In this document: positions 16,685 to 26,141 of the stretch, in pieces
How the letters are laid out: each line of letters opens with the position of its first letter
Position numbering within the stretch: position 1 is the first letter of the stretch
NCBI GenBank assembly: GCA_945861305.1
Contig: CAMATW010000027.1
Location: 1 to 38,086 of the forward strand
Length of the DNA: 38,086 bases
Direction: 5' to 3'
Origin: Bordetella parapertussis
Lineage (GTDB): Bacteria; Pseudomonadota; Gammaproteobacteria; Burkholderiales; Burkholderiaceae_C
The notes under the pieces: generated by a model
Told to the model about the DNA's origin: nothing
Database searches by the model: none
Seen by the model: only the letters and a program-made list of their open reading frames with translations
Translations under genes and position numbers: made by a program

Positions 16685-17889
16685 AGTTGTTTTTGGATCA
16701 GCAGTTATTCGAGCCTTATGCCCATGCTGCGCATTCGCGCTTGGTGTCGATTCGCCCCTTTGAATACGCCCAAACCCGCAACCACCTCAACGGCGCGGTG
16801 TCACTGTTATCGCCTTATCTGAGCCATGGCTTATTGAATGTGCCCCAAGTGGCGCAGCATGTGTACAAAGCGCATCGCATAGGGGTACAGCACAAGTTCA
16901 TGTTCGAATTGGCGTGGCGTGAATATTTTCAGCATGTGCACGATGCCTTGGGCAACGACATCTTGCAAAACCTGCAAGAAGGCGTGTTGCCAGACGATGC
17001 TTATGTCCAGGTGTTGCCTGACGATGTGCGCCGAGGCGCCACCGGCGTACCCGTGGTCGATCAAGCGGTACGGCAGTTGTATTTCAGCGGCTATTTGCAC
17101 AACCATGCAAGGCTTTGGTTGGCAAGCTACTTGGTGCATATGCGCAAGGTGCATTGGCGTGTGGGCGCTGAATGGATGTACAGCCATTTGATCGATGGCG
17201 ACTTGGCCAGTAACCACCTCAGTTGGCAATGGGTGTCTGGCACTGGCAGCCATAAGCCGTATTTATTCAATGCCGACAACGTCGCCTTCAACGCCCCCGA
17301 GTTGTGGCACAGCCCGCAAACCGTGATCGATAAGCCTATGGACATCATTGACATGATCGCCCACAGTCGCGCCACTTTTACCCAGTCGCTGTCAAAATTT
17401 GCACCGGTGGAAGAGCCCACCCTCTTTGTGCAGCCACCTACCGTAGCGGATTTGGTGGCCAGTGGCGTAGCGGCAGACAAATTGGTGGGGCGCGATGTCT
17501 GGTGGATACACCCTTGGGCTATCAACGACCAAACCCCTGCGCAGCTACCCGCAGATATGCTGCCTATCGCTGCGTGTTGGCAGGGCTGGACCGAGCAGCA
17601 CCCGTGGAGCGAGGCGCGCTGGCGGTTTGTTGGCAAAGGCATGAACGATGTGGCTTCGCATTGTTGGTTCGAGTCAGATGAGCGTTTGATGGCGATGTTT
17701 GCCAGCGCCAAAAGCGTCCATGTGTGGGACCACGCATGTTTGCCCGATTGGCCAGACATTAACTGGGTGCGCCATGCGCCCCTAAGGTTGTGGCCTCGCC
17801 AAACCGAGCACAGCCCCTCGTTTTCCCATTGGTGGGGACGGGTGAACCGCTACAAGCAATCCATCCCGCAGTTGCTGCGCAAGCTGTAG
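16681..17889 (+). CDS. Photolyase/cryptochrome-like FAD-binding protein without the usual N-terminal domain
   Basis: The first 205 residues or so of this 402-residue protein match the helical FAD-binding domain of DNA photolyases: LLSPYLSHG, ELAWREYFQHV, GVPVVDQAVRQLYFSGYLHNH and DGDLASNHLSWQWVSGTG. The aspartates and asparagine that hold flavin in DxDxxxN are present, as are tryptophans at positions expected for two members of the electron-transfer chain. The normal N-terminal alpha/beta antenna domain is absent. Instead a C-terminal part of about 195 residues follows, whose last 133 residues contain 14 tryptophans. This tail could be a displaced alpha/beta domain. The gene overlaps gshB by ATGA. 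Repair or light-sensing activity cannot be decided from sequence. Confidence 0.8.
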   Translation: MKLFLDQQLFEPYAHAAHSRLVSIRPFEYAQTRNHLNGAVSLLSPYLSHGLLNVPQVAQHVYKAHRIGVQHKFMFELAWREYFQHVHDALGNDILQNLQEGVLPDDAYVQVLPDDVRRGATGVPVVDQAVRQLYFSGYLHNHARLWLASYLVHMRKVHWRVGAEWMYSHLIDGDLASNHLSWQWVSGTGSHKPYLFNADNVAFNAPELWHSPQTVIDKPMDIIDMIAHSRATFTQSLSKFAPVEEPTLFVQPPTVADLVASGVAADKLVGRDVWWIHPWAINDQTPAQLPADMLPIAACWQGWTEQHPWSEARWRFVGKGMNDVASHCWFESDERLMAMFASAKSVHVWDHACLPDWPDINWVRHAPLRLWPRQTEHSPSFSHWWGRVNRYKQSIPQLLRKL

Positions 17890-17894
17890 ATAAC

Positions 17895-20096
17895 TTAAGC
17901 CTTTACCTTCAAGCGCCAAGCGTGCAGCAGCGGTTCGGTGTAACCGCTGGGTTGGGCCTTGCCCTTGAACACCAAATCGCATGCCGCTTGGTAGGCCTTG
18001 GAGGTGTCAAAGTGACCGGCCATGGGTTGGTAAAGCGCATCGCTGGCGTTTTGCTTGTCGACCACCGCGGCCATGCGCTCAAACGTGGCACGCACTTGGG
18101 ACTCGCTGACCACCCCGTGGTGCAACCAATTGGCAATGTGTTGACTGGAGATGCGCAGCGTGGCACGGTCTTCCATCAGGCCCACGTTGTGAATGTCGGG
18201 CACTTTGGAGCAACCCACGCCTTGGTCCACCCAACGCACCACGTAGCCCAAAATGCCTTGCACGTTGTTGTCCAACTCCTGCTGCTTTTCTGCAGCGCTC
18301 CAATTGGCTTTGGCCACCACGGGGACGGTGAGCAAGTCGTGCAGCAATACGCTGTGTTGCTTGTTGGCGTCGATTTTTTCCAACTCTTTTTGAATGTCGC
18401 TCACCAACACCTGGTGGTAGTGCATAGCGTGCAAGGTGGCGCCGGTGGGGCTGGGCACCCAAGCGGTGTTGGCACCGGCTTTGGGGTGGCCGATTTTTTG
18501 TTCCATCATGGCTTTCATCAGGTCGGGCATGGCCCACATGCCTTTGCCAATTTGTGCCTTGCCACGCAGGCCGCAGGACAAACCCACCAGCACGTTGTTG
18601 AGCTCGTAGGCGGCAATCCAGGCGCTGCTTTTCATGTCGCCCTTGCGCAGCATGGGGCCGGCCAGCATGGCGGTGTGCATCTCGTCGCCGGTGCGATCCA
18701 AGAAGCCGGTGTTGATGAAGGCCACGCGGCTTGATGCGGCGTCGATACAGGCCTTCAAGTTGACGCTGGTGCGGCGCTCTTCGTCCATGATGCCCAGTTT
18801 CACCGTGCTGTCTGGCAAGTTCAAGACCTGTTCGACACGGCCAAATAATTCAGAAGCAAAAGCCACTTCGACGGGGCCGTGCATTTTGGGTTTGACGATG
18901 TAAACCGAGCCAGTTCGCGAGTTGCGAATGCCGTTGGCGCCGTGGCCTTGCAAGTCGTGCATGGCGATGGCGGTGGTGACCATGGCGTCCATGATGCCCT
19001 CGGGGATTTCCTGCGTTTGGCCGTTGGTGCCGGTGTAGAGGATGGCCGGGTTGGTCATCAGGTGACCCACGTTGCGAACAAACAGCAGCGAGCGGCCATG
19101 CAACTTGACCTCACCGTCGCCCTTGGGCGAGTGGTAAACACGGTCGGGGTTCAAGCCGCGCTTGAAAGTGCTGCCGCCCTTGCTGACGTCTTCTGTCAGT
19201 GTGCCTTTCAAAATGCCCAGCCAGTTGCTGTAGGCCAAGAGCTTGTCCTCGGCGTCCACCGCTGCCACCGAATCTTCCAAATCCAAAATGGTGGACAAGG
19301 CAGCTTCTGCCACCACGTCGTACACGCCTGCGGGATCGGTCGCGCCGACGGGGTGCTTGGCGTTGATCTGCAAATCCAAATGCAAGCCGTTGTGCACCAT
19401 CAGCACCGAGCTGGGGCGGGCTGCTTCGCCTTGGTAGCCCACGAACTGCTTGGGGTTGGCCAAGCCGGAGGTTTTGCTGCCTTTGAGTGTGACCACCAAA
19501 GTGCCCTTGACCACAGCGTAGCCGGTTGCGTCGATGTGCGAGCCAGACTTCAAAGGCACGGTGCGGTCCAGCACATAGCGGGCGTACTCGATTACTTTGG
19601 TGCCGCGCTTTTCGTTATAGCCCGGGCCTTTGGCGCAGCCGTCGGCTTCAGAAATGACGTCGGTGCCGTAAAGCGCGTCGTAAAGCGAGCCCCAACGCGC
19701 ATTGGCCGCGTTCAGGGCGTAGCGGGCGTTCAGGATGGGCACCACCAATTGGGGGCCGGCTTGCACGGCGAGTTCGGCGTCGACGTTGGCGGTGGTGGCT
19801 TTGAATTTGGCAGGTACAGGCACCAAGTAGCCAATCTGTGTGAGAAATGCTTGGTAGGTGGCCATGTTGGCGATGGGGCCAGGGTGGGCGCTGTGCCATT
19901 GGTCTAAGGCCGCTTGAAGGCGGTCACGCTCAGCCAGCAAGGCGATGTTTTTGGGTGCAAGATCGGCCACGATGGCGTCAAAGCCGCGCCAGAAGTTCAC
20001 ACTGGTCACACCTGTTCCAGGCAAAACCTGTTTGTCGATAAATTGGTATAGAGAGGTGGCTACTTGGAGCCGGTAAACAGAGGTGCGAGCGGTCAT
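17895..20096 (-). CDS. glcB: Malate synthase G
   Basis: This 733-residue protein is the length of the monomeric G isoform, which condenses glyoxylate and acetyl-CoA to malate. The N-terminal segment [18 protein letters not shown] and the motifs [14 protein letters not shown] and [17 protein letters not shown] are typical. It ends 5 bases from the convergent photolyase-like gene. No isocitrate lyase or glycolate oxidase gene is next to it, although gph lies about 12 kb away. Its codons are more G/C-ending than those of its neighbours. A minus-strand terminator-like hairpin lies just upstream of its start. Confidence 0.96.
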   Translation of the reverse strand: MTARTSVYRLQVATSLYQFIDKQVLPGTGVTSVNFWRGFDAIVADLAPKNIALLAERDRLQAALDQWHSAHPGPIANMATYQAFLTQIGYLVPVPAKFKATTANVDAELAVQAGPQLVVPILNARYALNAANARWGSLYDALYGTDVISEADGCAKGPGYNEKRGTKVIEYARYVLDRTVPLKSGSHIDATGYAVVKGTLVVTLKGSKTSGLANPKQFVGYQGEAARPSSVLMVHNGLHLDLQINAKHPVGATDPAGVYDVVAEAALSTILDLEDSVAAVDAEDKLLAYSNWLGILKGTLTEDVSKGGSTFKRGLNPDRVYHSPKGDGEVKLHGRSLLFVRNVGHLMTNPAILYTGTNGQTQEIPEGIMDAMVTTAIAMHDLQGHGANGIRNSRTGSVYIVKPKMHGPVEVAFASELFGRVEQVLNLPDSTVKLGIMDEERRTSVNLKACIDAASSRVAFINTGFLDRTGDEMHTAMLAGPMLRKGDMKSSAWIAAYELNNVLVGLSCGLRGKAQIGKGMWAMPDLMKAMMEQKIGHPKAGANTAWVPSPTGATLHAMHYHQVLVSDIQKELEKIDANKQHSVLLHDLLTVPVVAKANWSAAEKQQELDNNVQGILGYVVRWVDQGVGCSKVPDIHNVGLMEDRATLRISSQHIANWLHHGVVSESQVRATFERMAAVVDKQNASDALYQPMAGHFDTSKAYQAACDLVFKGKAQPSGYTEPLLHAWRLKVKA

Positions 20097-20115
20097 GTGG
20101 GGTCAATAAAGTAGA

Positions 20116-20149
20116 GGCGTTAAAAAACAAAAAGCCTTGAAAGGCCTTG
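20116..20149 (-). terminator. Rho-independent terminator-like hairpin upstream of glcB
   Basis: On the minus strand AAGGCCT, loop TTCA, and AGGCTTT form a 7-bp stem (one wobble) across 20131-20148. A T-rich run with only one G follows over 20122-20133. On the plus strand the same stem has A residues after its left arm, so it works only in the minus direction. It lies 20-50 bases before the glcB start. It could stop antisense transcription from argS, or attenuate glcB if its promoter is the TACAAT (minus strand) at 20154-20159. Confidence 0.6.
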
Positions 20150-20200
20150 TGACCATTGTAGAGAACGAGCACAGACCAACTTTGCCGCAGGCCCGCCTCG

Positions 20201-20206
20201 TAGAAT
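20201..20206 (+). promoter_or_regulatory. Candidate -10 box of argS
   Basis: TAGAAT matches TATAAT at five of six positions and lies only 6 bases before the argS ATG at 20213. Transcription would start at or next to the start codon, predicting a leaderless or nearly leaderless mRNA. No clear -35 is seen. Confidence 0.45.
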
Positions 20207-20212
20207 GGCCGA

Positions 20213-21910
20213 ATGCTTTTGGTTCAACATGATTTGCAAGCGGCTTTGGCCCAGTCTTTGGAAGCCCTCATGCCTGGTGCGTCAGCCAAGGCGGTGCTGG
20301 AGTACCCCAAAGTTGCCGCCCATGGCGACTGGGCAGTCACCGCCGCCATGCAATTGGCCAAGCCCTTGAAGCGAAATCCCCTCGAAGTGGCCGAGGCCTT
20401 GCGCCTGTCTATGCTTGACTCCGACGCTGCCAAGCGCTGGGTGCAAGCCATTGAGATTGCCGGCCCTGGTTTCATGAATATCCGCTTAACGCCTGATGCA
20501 CAGCATCAAGTGGTGCGTGAGGTATTGCGGCAGGCGACTGGCTTTGGCAGGCAACCCGCGCATGGCAAACGTTTGTTGGTCGAGTTTGTTTCAGCCAACC
20601 CCACCGGCCCTTTGCATGTGGGTCATGGCAGGCAAGCCGCCTTGGGCGACGCGATTTGCAATTTGTTCGACACCCAAGGTTGGTCGGTGCACCGCGAGTT
20701 TTATTACAACGACGCTGGCGTGCAAATTCACACTTTGGCCGTGTCAACCCAGTGCCGCGCCAAGGGCTTATCGCCTGGCGACGCCGCTTGGCCCGAAAAT
20801 GCCTACAACGGCGACTACATCGCCGATATCGCACGGGACTTTCTAGCCCAAAAAACCGTGTCTGCCGATGACCGTAGCTTCACCGCCAATGGCAATGTTG
20901 ACGATTTAGACAATATTCGCGATTTCGCTGTCGCGTATTTGCGCCGCGAACAAGACTTGGATTTGCAAGCCTTCCAAGTGACTTTCGACCACTATTATTT
21001 AGAGTCAAGTCTTTACACCGATGGGCGGGTTGAGCAAGCCGTGGCCTCTTTGAACGCCTCAGGTCACACTTACGACCAAGACGGTGCGCTGTGGTTGCGC
21101 ACCACCGATTTTGGCGATGACAAAGACCGCGTGATGCGCAAGTCCGATGGCAGCTACACCTACTTTGTGCCCGATGTGGCGTACCACTTGGCCAAATGGG
21201 AGCGTGGTTTCACCAAGGTCATCAACATCCAAGGCACCGACCACCATGGCACCATTGCCCGCGTACGCGCGGGTTTGCAAGCCGCATCGCAGCAGCAGGG
21301 CTTGACCATACCGACTGGCTATCCCGACTATGTGCTGCACACCATGGTGCGTGTCATGCGCGGTGGTGAAGAGGTGAAAATTTCCAAAAGGGCGGGCTCG
21401 TATGTGACCCTGCGCGACCTGATCGAGTGGACCAGCAAGGATGCGGTTCGCTTCTTTTTGCTAAGCCGCAAACCGGACACCGAGTATGTGTTCGATGTGG
21501 ATTTGGCGTTGGCGCAAAACAACGACAACCCCGTGTTTTATGTGCAATACGCCCATGCGCGGATTTGCTCGGTGCTCTCGACCTGGGGTGAATCCAGCGG
21601 TTTGACAAACGATCATTTGGCCGATGTCGATTTGACCGCCTTGGACTCAACCGCCGCTCTGTCACTTTTGCGGGTGCTCGCGCGTTATCCGGATATGTTG
21701 CAACAAGCTTGTACCGATTTCGCCCCGCACGATGTGAGTTTTTATCTGCGCGAGCTGGCCTCGGCCTACCACAGCTATTACGATGCCGAGCGCATCTTGG
21801 TCGACGAGCCCTTGGTGCGCCAAGCGCGGGTCGCCTTGGTGGCGGCAGTGGCACAGGTTTTGCACAATGGATTGGCGGTTTTGGGCGTATCGGCGCCCAC
21901 ACGGATGTAA
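20213..21910 (+). CDS. argS: Arginyl-tRNA synthetase
   Basis: The 565-residue class I synthetase has the HIGH-type motif [18 protein letters not shown] (from residue 129) and a KMSKS-type motif KISKRAG near residue 390. The ending [10 protein letters not shown] is the conserved C-terminus that contacts the anticodon region. The ATG at 20213 gives a normal N-terminal additional domain that recognises the D-loop of tRNA-Arg. No Shine-Dalgarno sequence is visible. A SPOR-domain gene follows after 9 bases. Confidence 0.97.
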   Translation: MLLVQHDLQAALAQSLEALMPGASAKAVLEYPKVAAHGDWAVTAAMQLAKPLKRNPLEVAEALRLSMLDSDAAKRWVQAIEIAGPGFMNIRLTPDAQHQVVREVLRQATGFGRQPAHGKRLLVEFVSANPTGPLHVGHGRQAALGDAICNLFDTQGWSVHREFYYNDAGVQIHTLAVSTQCRAKGLSPGDAAWPENAYNGDYIADIARDFLAQKTVSADDRSFTANGNVDDLDNIRDFAVAYLRREQDLDLQAFQVTFDHYYLESSLYTDGRVEQAVASLNASGHTYDQDGALWLRTTDFGDDKDRVMRKSDGSYTYFVPDVAYHLAKWERGFTKVINIQGTDHHGTIARVRAGLQAASQQQGLTIPTGYPDYVLHTMVRVMRGGEEVKISKRAGSYVTLRDLIEWTSKDAVRFFLLSRKPDTEYVFDVDLALAQNNDNPVFYVQYAHARICSVLSTWGESSGLTNDHLADVDLTALDSTAALSLLRVLARYPDMLQQACTDFAPHDVSFYLRELASAYHSYYDAERILVDEPLVRQARVALVAAVAQVLHNGLAVLGVSAPTRM

Positions 21911-21919
21911 AGGTCAAGC

Positions 21920-22507
21920 ATGCATTCTTTTTCTCGACAACGCGGCAACACTGTCCTTGGATTTATTTTGGGCTTGGTGGTGGGTTTGACTGTGGCCTTG
22001 GTGGTGGCCATTTATGTCACCAAGGTGCCCATTCCCTTTTTGAACAAAGGCTTGAGCCGCAACGCTGAACAAGACGCAGCAGAGCAAAAAAAGAACAAAG
22101 ACTGGGACCCCAACGCCCCGCTGTATGGGAAAAGTCCCGCTGCCAATGCGCCCACCGCGGACAAACCGGTGCTCAATCCCGCGGCACCTCCCCCGCCTAC
22201 CCCACCGGCAGAGTCGAGTTCGGCGGACCCCTTGGGCGATTTGGCGCTTAGCAAAACCCAAACTGTCGACGCTTTTTATTATTTCGTGCAGGTTGGTGCC
22301 TTCAACGGCAGCGAGGAAGCGCAAACACAGCGAGCCAAGTTGGCTTTAGGGGGCTTTGACCCCAAAATATCTGAGCGCGAACAAAACGGCAAAATCGTTT
22401 ATCGAGTTCGGTTAGGACCATTCGAGACTAAAACCGAGGCCGAAGACGCCCAAAACAAACTCAAAGCCACAAAATTTGAATCCGCCCTGATGCGGGTTCA
22501 ACGCTGA
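21920..22507 (+). CDS. SPOR-domain membrane protein, FtsN-like
   Basis: The 195-residue protein has a short cytoplasmic N-terminus (HSFSRQRGNTV) and one transmembrane helix at about residues 12-35. A low-complexity Ala/Pro linker (about 75-105) follows. The SPOR domain covers residues 120-195 (YYFVQVGAFNGSEEA, YRVRLGPFETKTEAE). SPOR domains bind denuded glycan strands of septal peptidoglycan, so a cell-division role like FtsN is likely. The position between argS and dsbA matches ftsN-like genes in other betaproteobacteria, but the essential FtsN periplasmic motif cannot be identified. Confidence 0.88.
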   Translation: MHSFSRQRGNTVLGFILGLVVGLTVALVVAIYVTKVPIPFLNKGLSRNAEQDAAEQKKNKDWDPNAPLYGKSPAANAPTADKPVLNPAAPPPPTPPAESSSADPLGDLALSKTQTVDAFYYFVQVGAFNGSEEAQTQRAKLALGGFDPKISEREQNGKIVYRVRLGPFETKTEAEDAQNKLKATKFESALMRVQR

Positions 22508-22529
22508 TCTTTTTTTCAAGAGGCCCACC

Positions 22530-23171
22530 ATGAAACGCCGCACTTTTTCAGCCCTGACCTTGGGATCACTTTCTTCCATGTCTTTTGCCCCAGTTGAGGC
22601 ACAAACTGGCTTTAAGGAAGGCACGGATTACTTCAAGCTCAGCCAAGCCGTGCCTACCGAAGTGGCCAAAGGCCGAGTCGAGGTGCTGGAGTTCTTTTGG
22701 TACAACTGCCCGCATTGCAACGCCTTCGAACCCACGCTCAGTGCTTGGAGCAAAAAACTGCCCAAAGAAGTCGAACTCAAGCGCGTGCCTGTGCGTTTTC
22801 GCGCCGAATTCGAACCCCAGCAACGCGCCTACTACGTGCTAGAAGCCTTGGGTAAAGTTGAAGAGTTGCAAACCAAGATGTTTGCGGCTATCCATATCGA
22901 ACGCCAAACCCTCACCACCTTAGAGCCTTTGCTGGGTTGGGCTGAGAAAAACGGCATTGCTAAAAAACAGTTCACAGATTTGTACAACTCCTTTGCTGTG
23001 ATCGGCAAAGCCCGCCGCGCCGCACAGTTGCAAGAGCAGTTCAAGGTCGAGGGCGTGCCTGCTCTTGGGGTGGCGGGGCGGTTTTATGTCGATGGCTCCT
23101 TAGCAGGCAGCATGGAACGGGCTTTGCAAATCGTCGATTTCTTGATTGGCGAGGTGCGCAAAGGACGCTGA
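22530..23171 (+). CDS. dsbA: Thiol:disulfide interchange protein DsbA
   Basis: The 213-residue periplasmic oxidoreductase has a signal peptide (KRRTFSALTLGSLSSMSFA) and the thioredoxin-fold active site FFWYNCPHCNAF with Cys60 and Cys63. A cis-proline loop is present as VEGVPALGV. It introduces disulfides into exported proteins and is re-oxidised by DsbB, which is not in the window. It starts 22 bases after the SPOR gene. Confidence 0.95.
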   Translation: MKRRTFSALTLGSLSSMSFAPVEAQTGFKEGTDYFKLSQAVPTEVAKGRVEVLEFFWYNCPHCNAFEPTLSAWSKKLPKEVELKRVPVRFRAEFEPQQRAYYVLEALGKVEELQTKMFAAIHIERQTLTTLEPLLGWAEKNGIAKKQFTDLYNSFAVIGKARRAAQLQEQFKVEGVPALGVAGRFYVDGSLAGSMERALQIVDFLIGEVRKGR

Positions 23172-23192
23172 ATGCGTGGGCGATTCTGCCCC

Positions 23193-23198
23193 TACAAT
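23193..23198 (+). promoter_or_regulatory. Candidate -10 box of lptA-lptB-rpoN
   Basis: TACAAT lies about 35 bases upstream of the TTG start of lptA. Being downstream of the alternative ATG at 23172, it also argues against that longer start. No consensus -35 is evident. Confidence 0.4.
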
Positions 23199-23231
23199 GC
23201 ACTCCTTATTCCCATCAGCAATTTTCGTGCC

Positions 23232-23789
23232 TTGAAAAAACTTCTTTATTTATGTTGTCTTGCTGCGGCTTTGCAGACGCCCATGGGTGCATGGGCGGAA
23301 AAAGCCGACCGTGGCAAGCCCATGAACATCGAGGCGGATAACCTAGACCACGATGAACTCAAGCAACTCAGCATCTTCACTGGGAAAGTTGTCGCCACCA
23401 AAGGCACCTTGGTTTTGCGTGGCGCTCGCCTAGAGGTGCTGCAAGACCCCGAGGGCTACCAATACGGTTTGTTGATCGCCGAGCCTGGAAAAAAAGCGTT
23501 TTACCGCCAAAAGCGTGAAGGGCTGGACGAATGGATGGAAGGCGAGGGCGAGCGCATTGAGTACGACAGCCGTGCTGACCGCGTCACGCTCATCAACCGT
23601 GCACAGATTCGCCGCTACCGCGGCACCGTGTTGAACGACGACATCACCGGACAGCGCATCATTTATGAAAACTTGACCGACCAATTCACGGTGGACGGCA
23701 AGAACGCGGGCGGCAAACCCGGGGTGGAATCTTCTGGGCGGGTACGCGCGGTGCTCACCCCGCGCAAAAAAGACGAGGCAGGCAAGTGA
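23232..23789 (+). CDS. lptA: Lipopolysaccharide transport periplasmic protein LptA
   Basis: From a TTG at 23232 the protein is 185 residues with a clean signal peptide ([15 protein letters not shown]... AWA). The OstA/LptA domain follows: [22 protein letters not shown] and the [17 protein letters not shown] segment. LptA forms the periplasmic bridge that carries LPS from LptC to LptD. An ATG at 23172, directly after the dsbA stop, would add 20 residues that do not resemble a signal peptide and would place a probable promoter inside the gene. lptB overlaps its stop (GTGA). Confidence 0.9.
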   Translation: MKKLLYLCCLAAALQTPMGAWAEKADRGKPMNIEADNLDHDELKQLSIFTGKVVATKGTLVLRGARLEVLQDPEGYQYGLLIAEPGKKAFYRQKREGLDEWMEGEGERIEYDSRADRVTLINRAQIRRYRGTVLNDDITGQRIIYENLTDQFTVDGKNAGGKPGVESSGRVRAVLTPRKKDEAGK

Positions 23790-24547
23790 ATTCCACGCCT
23801 GCCCCCATCAGCCGGTTGGTGGCGCAGCATCTGCAAAAGTCCTATATCAGCCGCACCGTGGTGCACGATGTTTCTATTTCTGTGGCAAATGGTGAAGTGG
23901 TCGGGTTGCTAGGCCCCAATGGTGCTGGCAAAACCACTTCCTTCTACATGATCGTTGGTTTGTTGCGAGCAGATGCGGGAACCATCTCCATCGATGGCGA
24001 GCCTGTTGAAGATTTACCAATTCACCGCCGCGCTCGCATGGGTTTGAGTTATTTACCCCAAGAGGCCTCGATTTTTCGCAAACTCAATGTGGCCGACAAC
24101 GTGCGCGCGGTGTTGGAGTTGCAAATCGATAGCTTTGGCAAGCCCTTGGACAAAAACACCATTGAAACTCGCTTAAACGGTTTATTGAAAGAGTTGCGAA
24201 TCGAGCATTTGCGCGATGCGCCTGCACCTTCTTTGTCGGGTGGCGAGCGTCGCCGCGTGGAAATTGCACGTGCCTTGGCCACTCAACCACGCTTTATTTT
24301 GTTGGACGAACCTTTTGCAGGCATTGACCCGATTGCGGTGCTCGAGATCCAGCGCATCATTGGATTTTTGAAAGCCAAGGGCATTGGTGTGCTGATCACT
24401 GACCACAATGTGCGCGAGACCTTGGGTATTTGTGACCACGCCAGCATCATCAGCGAAGGTCGTGTACTGGCCGAGGGCACACCCGAGGCGATTGTCAACA
24501 ACCCTGAGGTACGGCGGGTGTACCTGGGCGAAAACTTCCGCATGTGA
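23786..24547 (+). CDS. lptB: LPS export ABC transporter ATPase LptB
   Basis: The 253-residue ABC ATPase has Walker [10 protein letters not shown] (near residues 43-51), Q-loop region YLPQEASIF, signature [15 protein letters not shown] (about 150-164) and Walker [11 protein letters not shown]. It powers LPS extraction by LptFG from the inner membrane. The GTG start at 23786 overlaps the lptA stop. The order lptA-lptB-rpoN is standard in proteobacteria. Confidence 0.97.
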   Translation: MNSTPAPISRLVAQHLQKSYISRTVVHDVSISVANGEVVGLLGPNGAGKTTSFYMIVGLLRADAGTISIDGEPVEDLPIHRRARMGLSYLPQEASIFRKLNVADNVRAVLELQIDSFGKPLDKNTIETRLNGLLKELRIEHLRDAPAPSLSGGERRRVEIARALATQPRFILLDEPFAGIDPIAVLEIQRIIGFLKAKGIGVLITDHNVRETLGICDHASIISEGRVLAEGTPEAIVNNPEVRRVYLGENFRM

Positions 24548-24563
24548 GGCCAAGGCACAGCTT

Positions 24564-26141
24564 ATGAAGCAAGGCCTGTCACTTCGCGTCTCGCAACACT
24601 TAGCGCTCACACCGCAACTGCAGCAATCTATCCGCTTGTTGCAACTCTCCACCTTGGAGCTGAGCCAAGAGATCGACCAAATGCTCGACGACAACCCGTT
24701 TCTGGAAAAAGAAATGGAAGACTTGGCACCGCGCGAAGACTTTGGCTTAGAGCAAGAAAACACCCAAGCCGAAAACTCAGAGGCAGAGACCGACAGCTGG
24801 GATGGCCCCATGGACCGTGTGAGCGAGGTGCGGGTCGAAACCGCCAGCGAGACAACAACACCGGTGGATGCCGAGGGCGTGGCTGAAAGCTGGGACGGCG
24901 ACGGCAGCGTGGAGTTTTCACCTGACGACAGCGAGTGGGGCGGCGACGCCCCAGCGCGCAACAACAGCAGCAACGACGACGATGAAAAAGCGCAAGCCAC
25001 CGAGTTGGCGCGAAACCAAGAATCGCTCCCAGCCTTCTTGCACCGCCAAGCCTTGTCGCTGAGGCTTGACGACACCGACCGTGCTGCCTTGCGTTTCCTT
25101 ATTGAGTCCATCAACGACGATGGCTATTTGGAAGACAGCTTCCAAACTTTGGCGGAAAGTTTGGCGGGCGACGACTTGGAGCAATGCGAAGAACTGATAC
25201 ACCGCTTTCAGGTAGCGTTGAGTCTTTTGCAAAGCTTGGAGCCCACCGGCGTGGGTGCACGCGACTTGGGCGAATGTTTGCGCCTGCAATTGCAAGTCCT
25301 CCGTGCCGATACCCCAGAGCGTGCAGAGTTACGTGCATGTGCGCTGGCGATTTGCAAACAACCGCTTGAGTTGCTGGCCAAACGCGATTTCAAGCGTTTG
25401 GCCTTGGCCGTGAATGACACTGAAGTGCAAGTGAAGTTGGCCATGGCACTGATTGCACGCTTGGAGCCCAAGCCGGGCAGGCGCTTCATTGATGTCGAGC
25501 GCAACGTCATCATCCCCGATGTGCTGATCTTGCCGCACGGCGTGGACAAGCAAGGCTTGCCGCAATTTCGCGCCATGCTTAATCCCGAGGTGATGCCACG
25601 CCTGAAGGTGAATGACATTTATGCCAACGCCTTGAAAGGCGGTAAGGGCGATGGCCACGCAGGGCTGCAGCAGCGTTTGCAAGAAGCGCGATGGATGATC
25701 AAAAATATTCAACAGCGCTTTGACACCATCTTGCGTGTGAGCAACGCCATCACACAACGCCAAAAAAGCTTCTTTATTCATGGCGAGTTGGCTATGAAGC
25801 CGATGGTGTTGCGCGAGATCGCTGAAGAGCTGGGGCTGCACGAGTCAACTATCAGTCGCGTGACCACCGCCAAGTACATGCACACGCCCTACGGCACCTT
25901 CGAGCTGAAATATTTTTTCGGCTCAGGCCTTGGCACCGACAGCGGCAACAATGCGTCCAGCACCGCTGTACGAGCACTCATCAAGCAGTTGATCGCCAGC
26001 GAAAACCCGAAAAAACCCTTGTCGGACAACCAACTCTCGGACATGCTGAAAGAGCAAGGCATTGACTGCGCCAGACGTACCGTGGCCAAGTACCGTGAAG
26101 CCCTGCGCATAGCGCCCACCAACCTGCGTAAAACTCTGTGA
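24564..26141 (+). CDS. rpoN: RNA polymerase sigma-54 factor
   Basis: From the ATG at 24564 the protein is 525 residues. The glutamine/leucine-rich activator region I is MKQGLSLRVSQHLALTPQLQ onward. A long acidic region II (about residues 50-150) follows, then the core-binding and DNA-binding domains. The RpoN box ARRTVAKYRE lies near residues 503-512. The frame is open further upstream into lptB, but MKQGLSLR is the conserved start. Sigma-54 works with AAA+ activators and with the PTS-Ntr system, whose ptsN is about 22 kb upstream here. The next gene overlaps its stop by GTGA. Confidence 0.97.
   Translation: MKQGLSLRVSQHLALTPQLQQSIRLLQLSTLELSQEIDQMLDDNPFLEKEMEDLAPREDFGLEQENTQAENSEAETDSWDGPMDRVSEVRVETASETTTPVDAEGVAESWDGDGSVEFSPDDSEWGGDAPARNNSSNDDDEKAQATELARNQESLPAFLHRQALSLRLDDTDRAALRFLIESINDDGYLEDSFQTLAESLAGDDLEQCEELIHRFQVALSLLQSLEPTGVGARDLGECLRLQLQVLRADTPERAELRACALAICKQPLELLAKRDFKRLALAVNDTEVQVKLAMALIARLEPKPGRRFIDVERNVIIPDVLILPHGVDKQGLPQFRAMLNPEVMPRLKVNDIYANALKGGKGDGHAGLQQRLQEARWMIKNIQQRFDTILRVSNAITQRQKSFFIHGELAMKPMVLREIAEELGLHESTISRVTTAKYMHTPYGTFELKYFFGSGLGTDSGNNASSTAVRALIKQLIASENPKKPLSDNQLSDMLKEQGIDCARRTVAKYREALRIAPTNLRKTL

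Noticed and set aside
17790..19907. Two open frames (314 and 342 codons) opposite glcB
   Set aside because: Both have His/Gly/Val-rich shadow composition and lie opposite an intact malate synthase.
23172..23231. ATG start of lptA at 23172
   Set aside because: The added 20 residues spoil the signal peptide and contain a likely promoter; the TTG at 23232 fits the family better.
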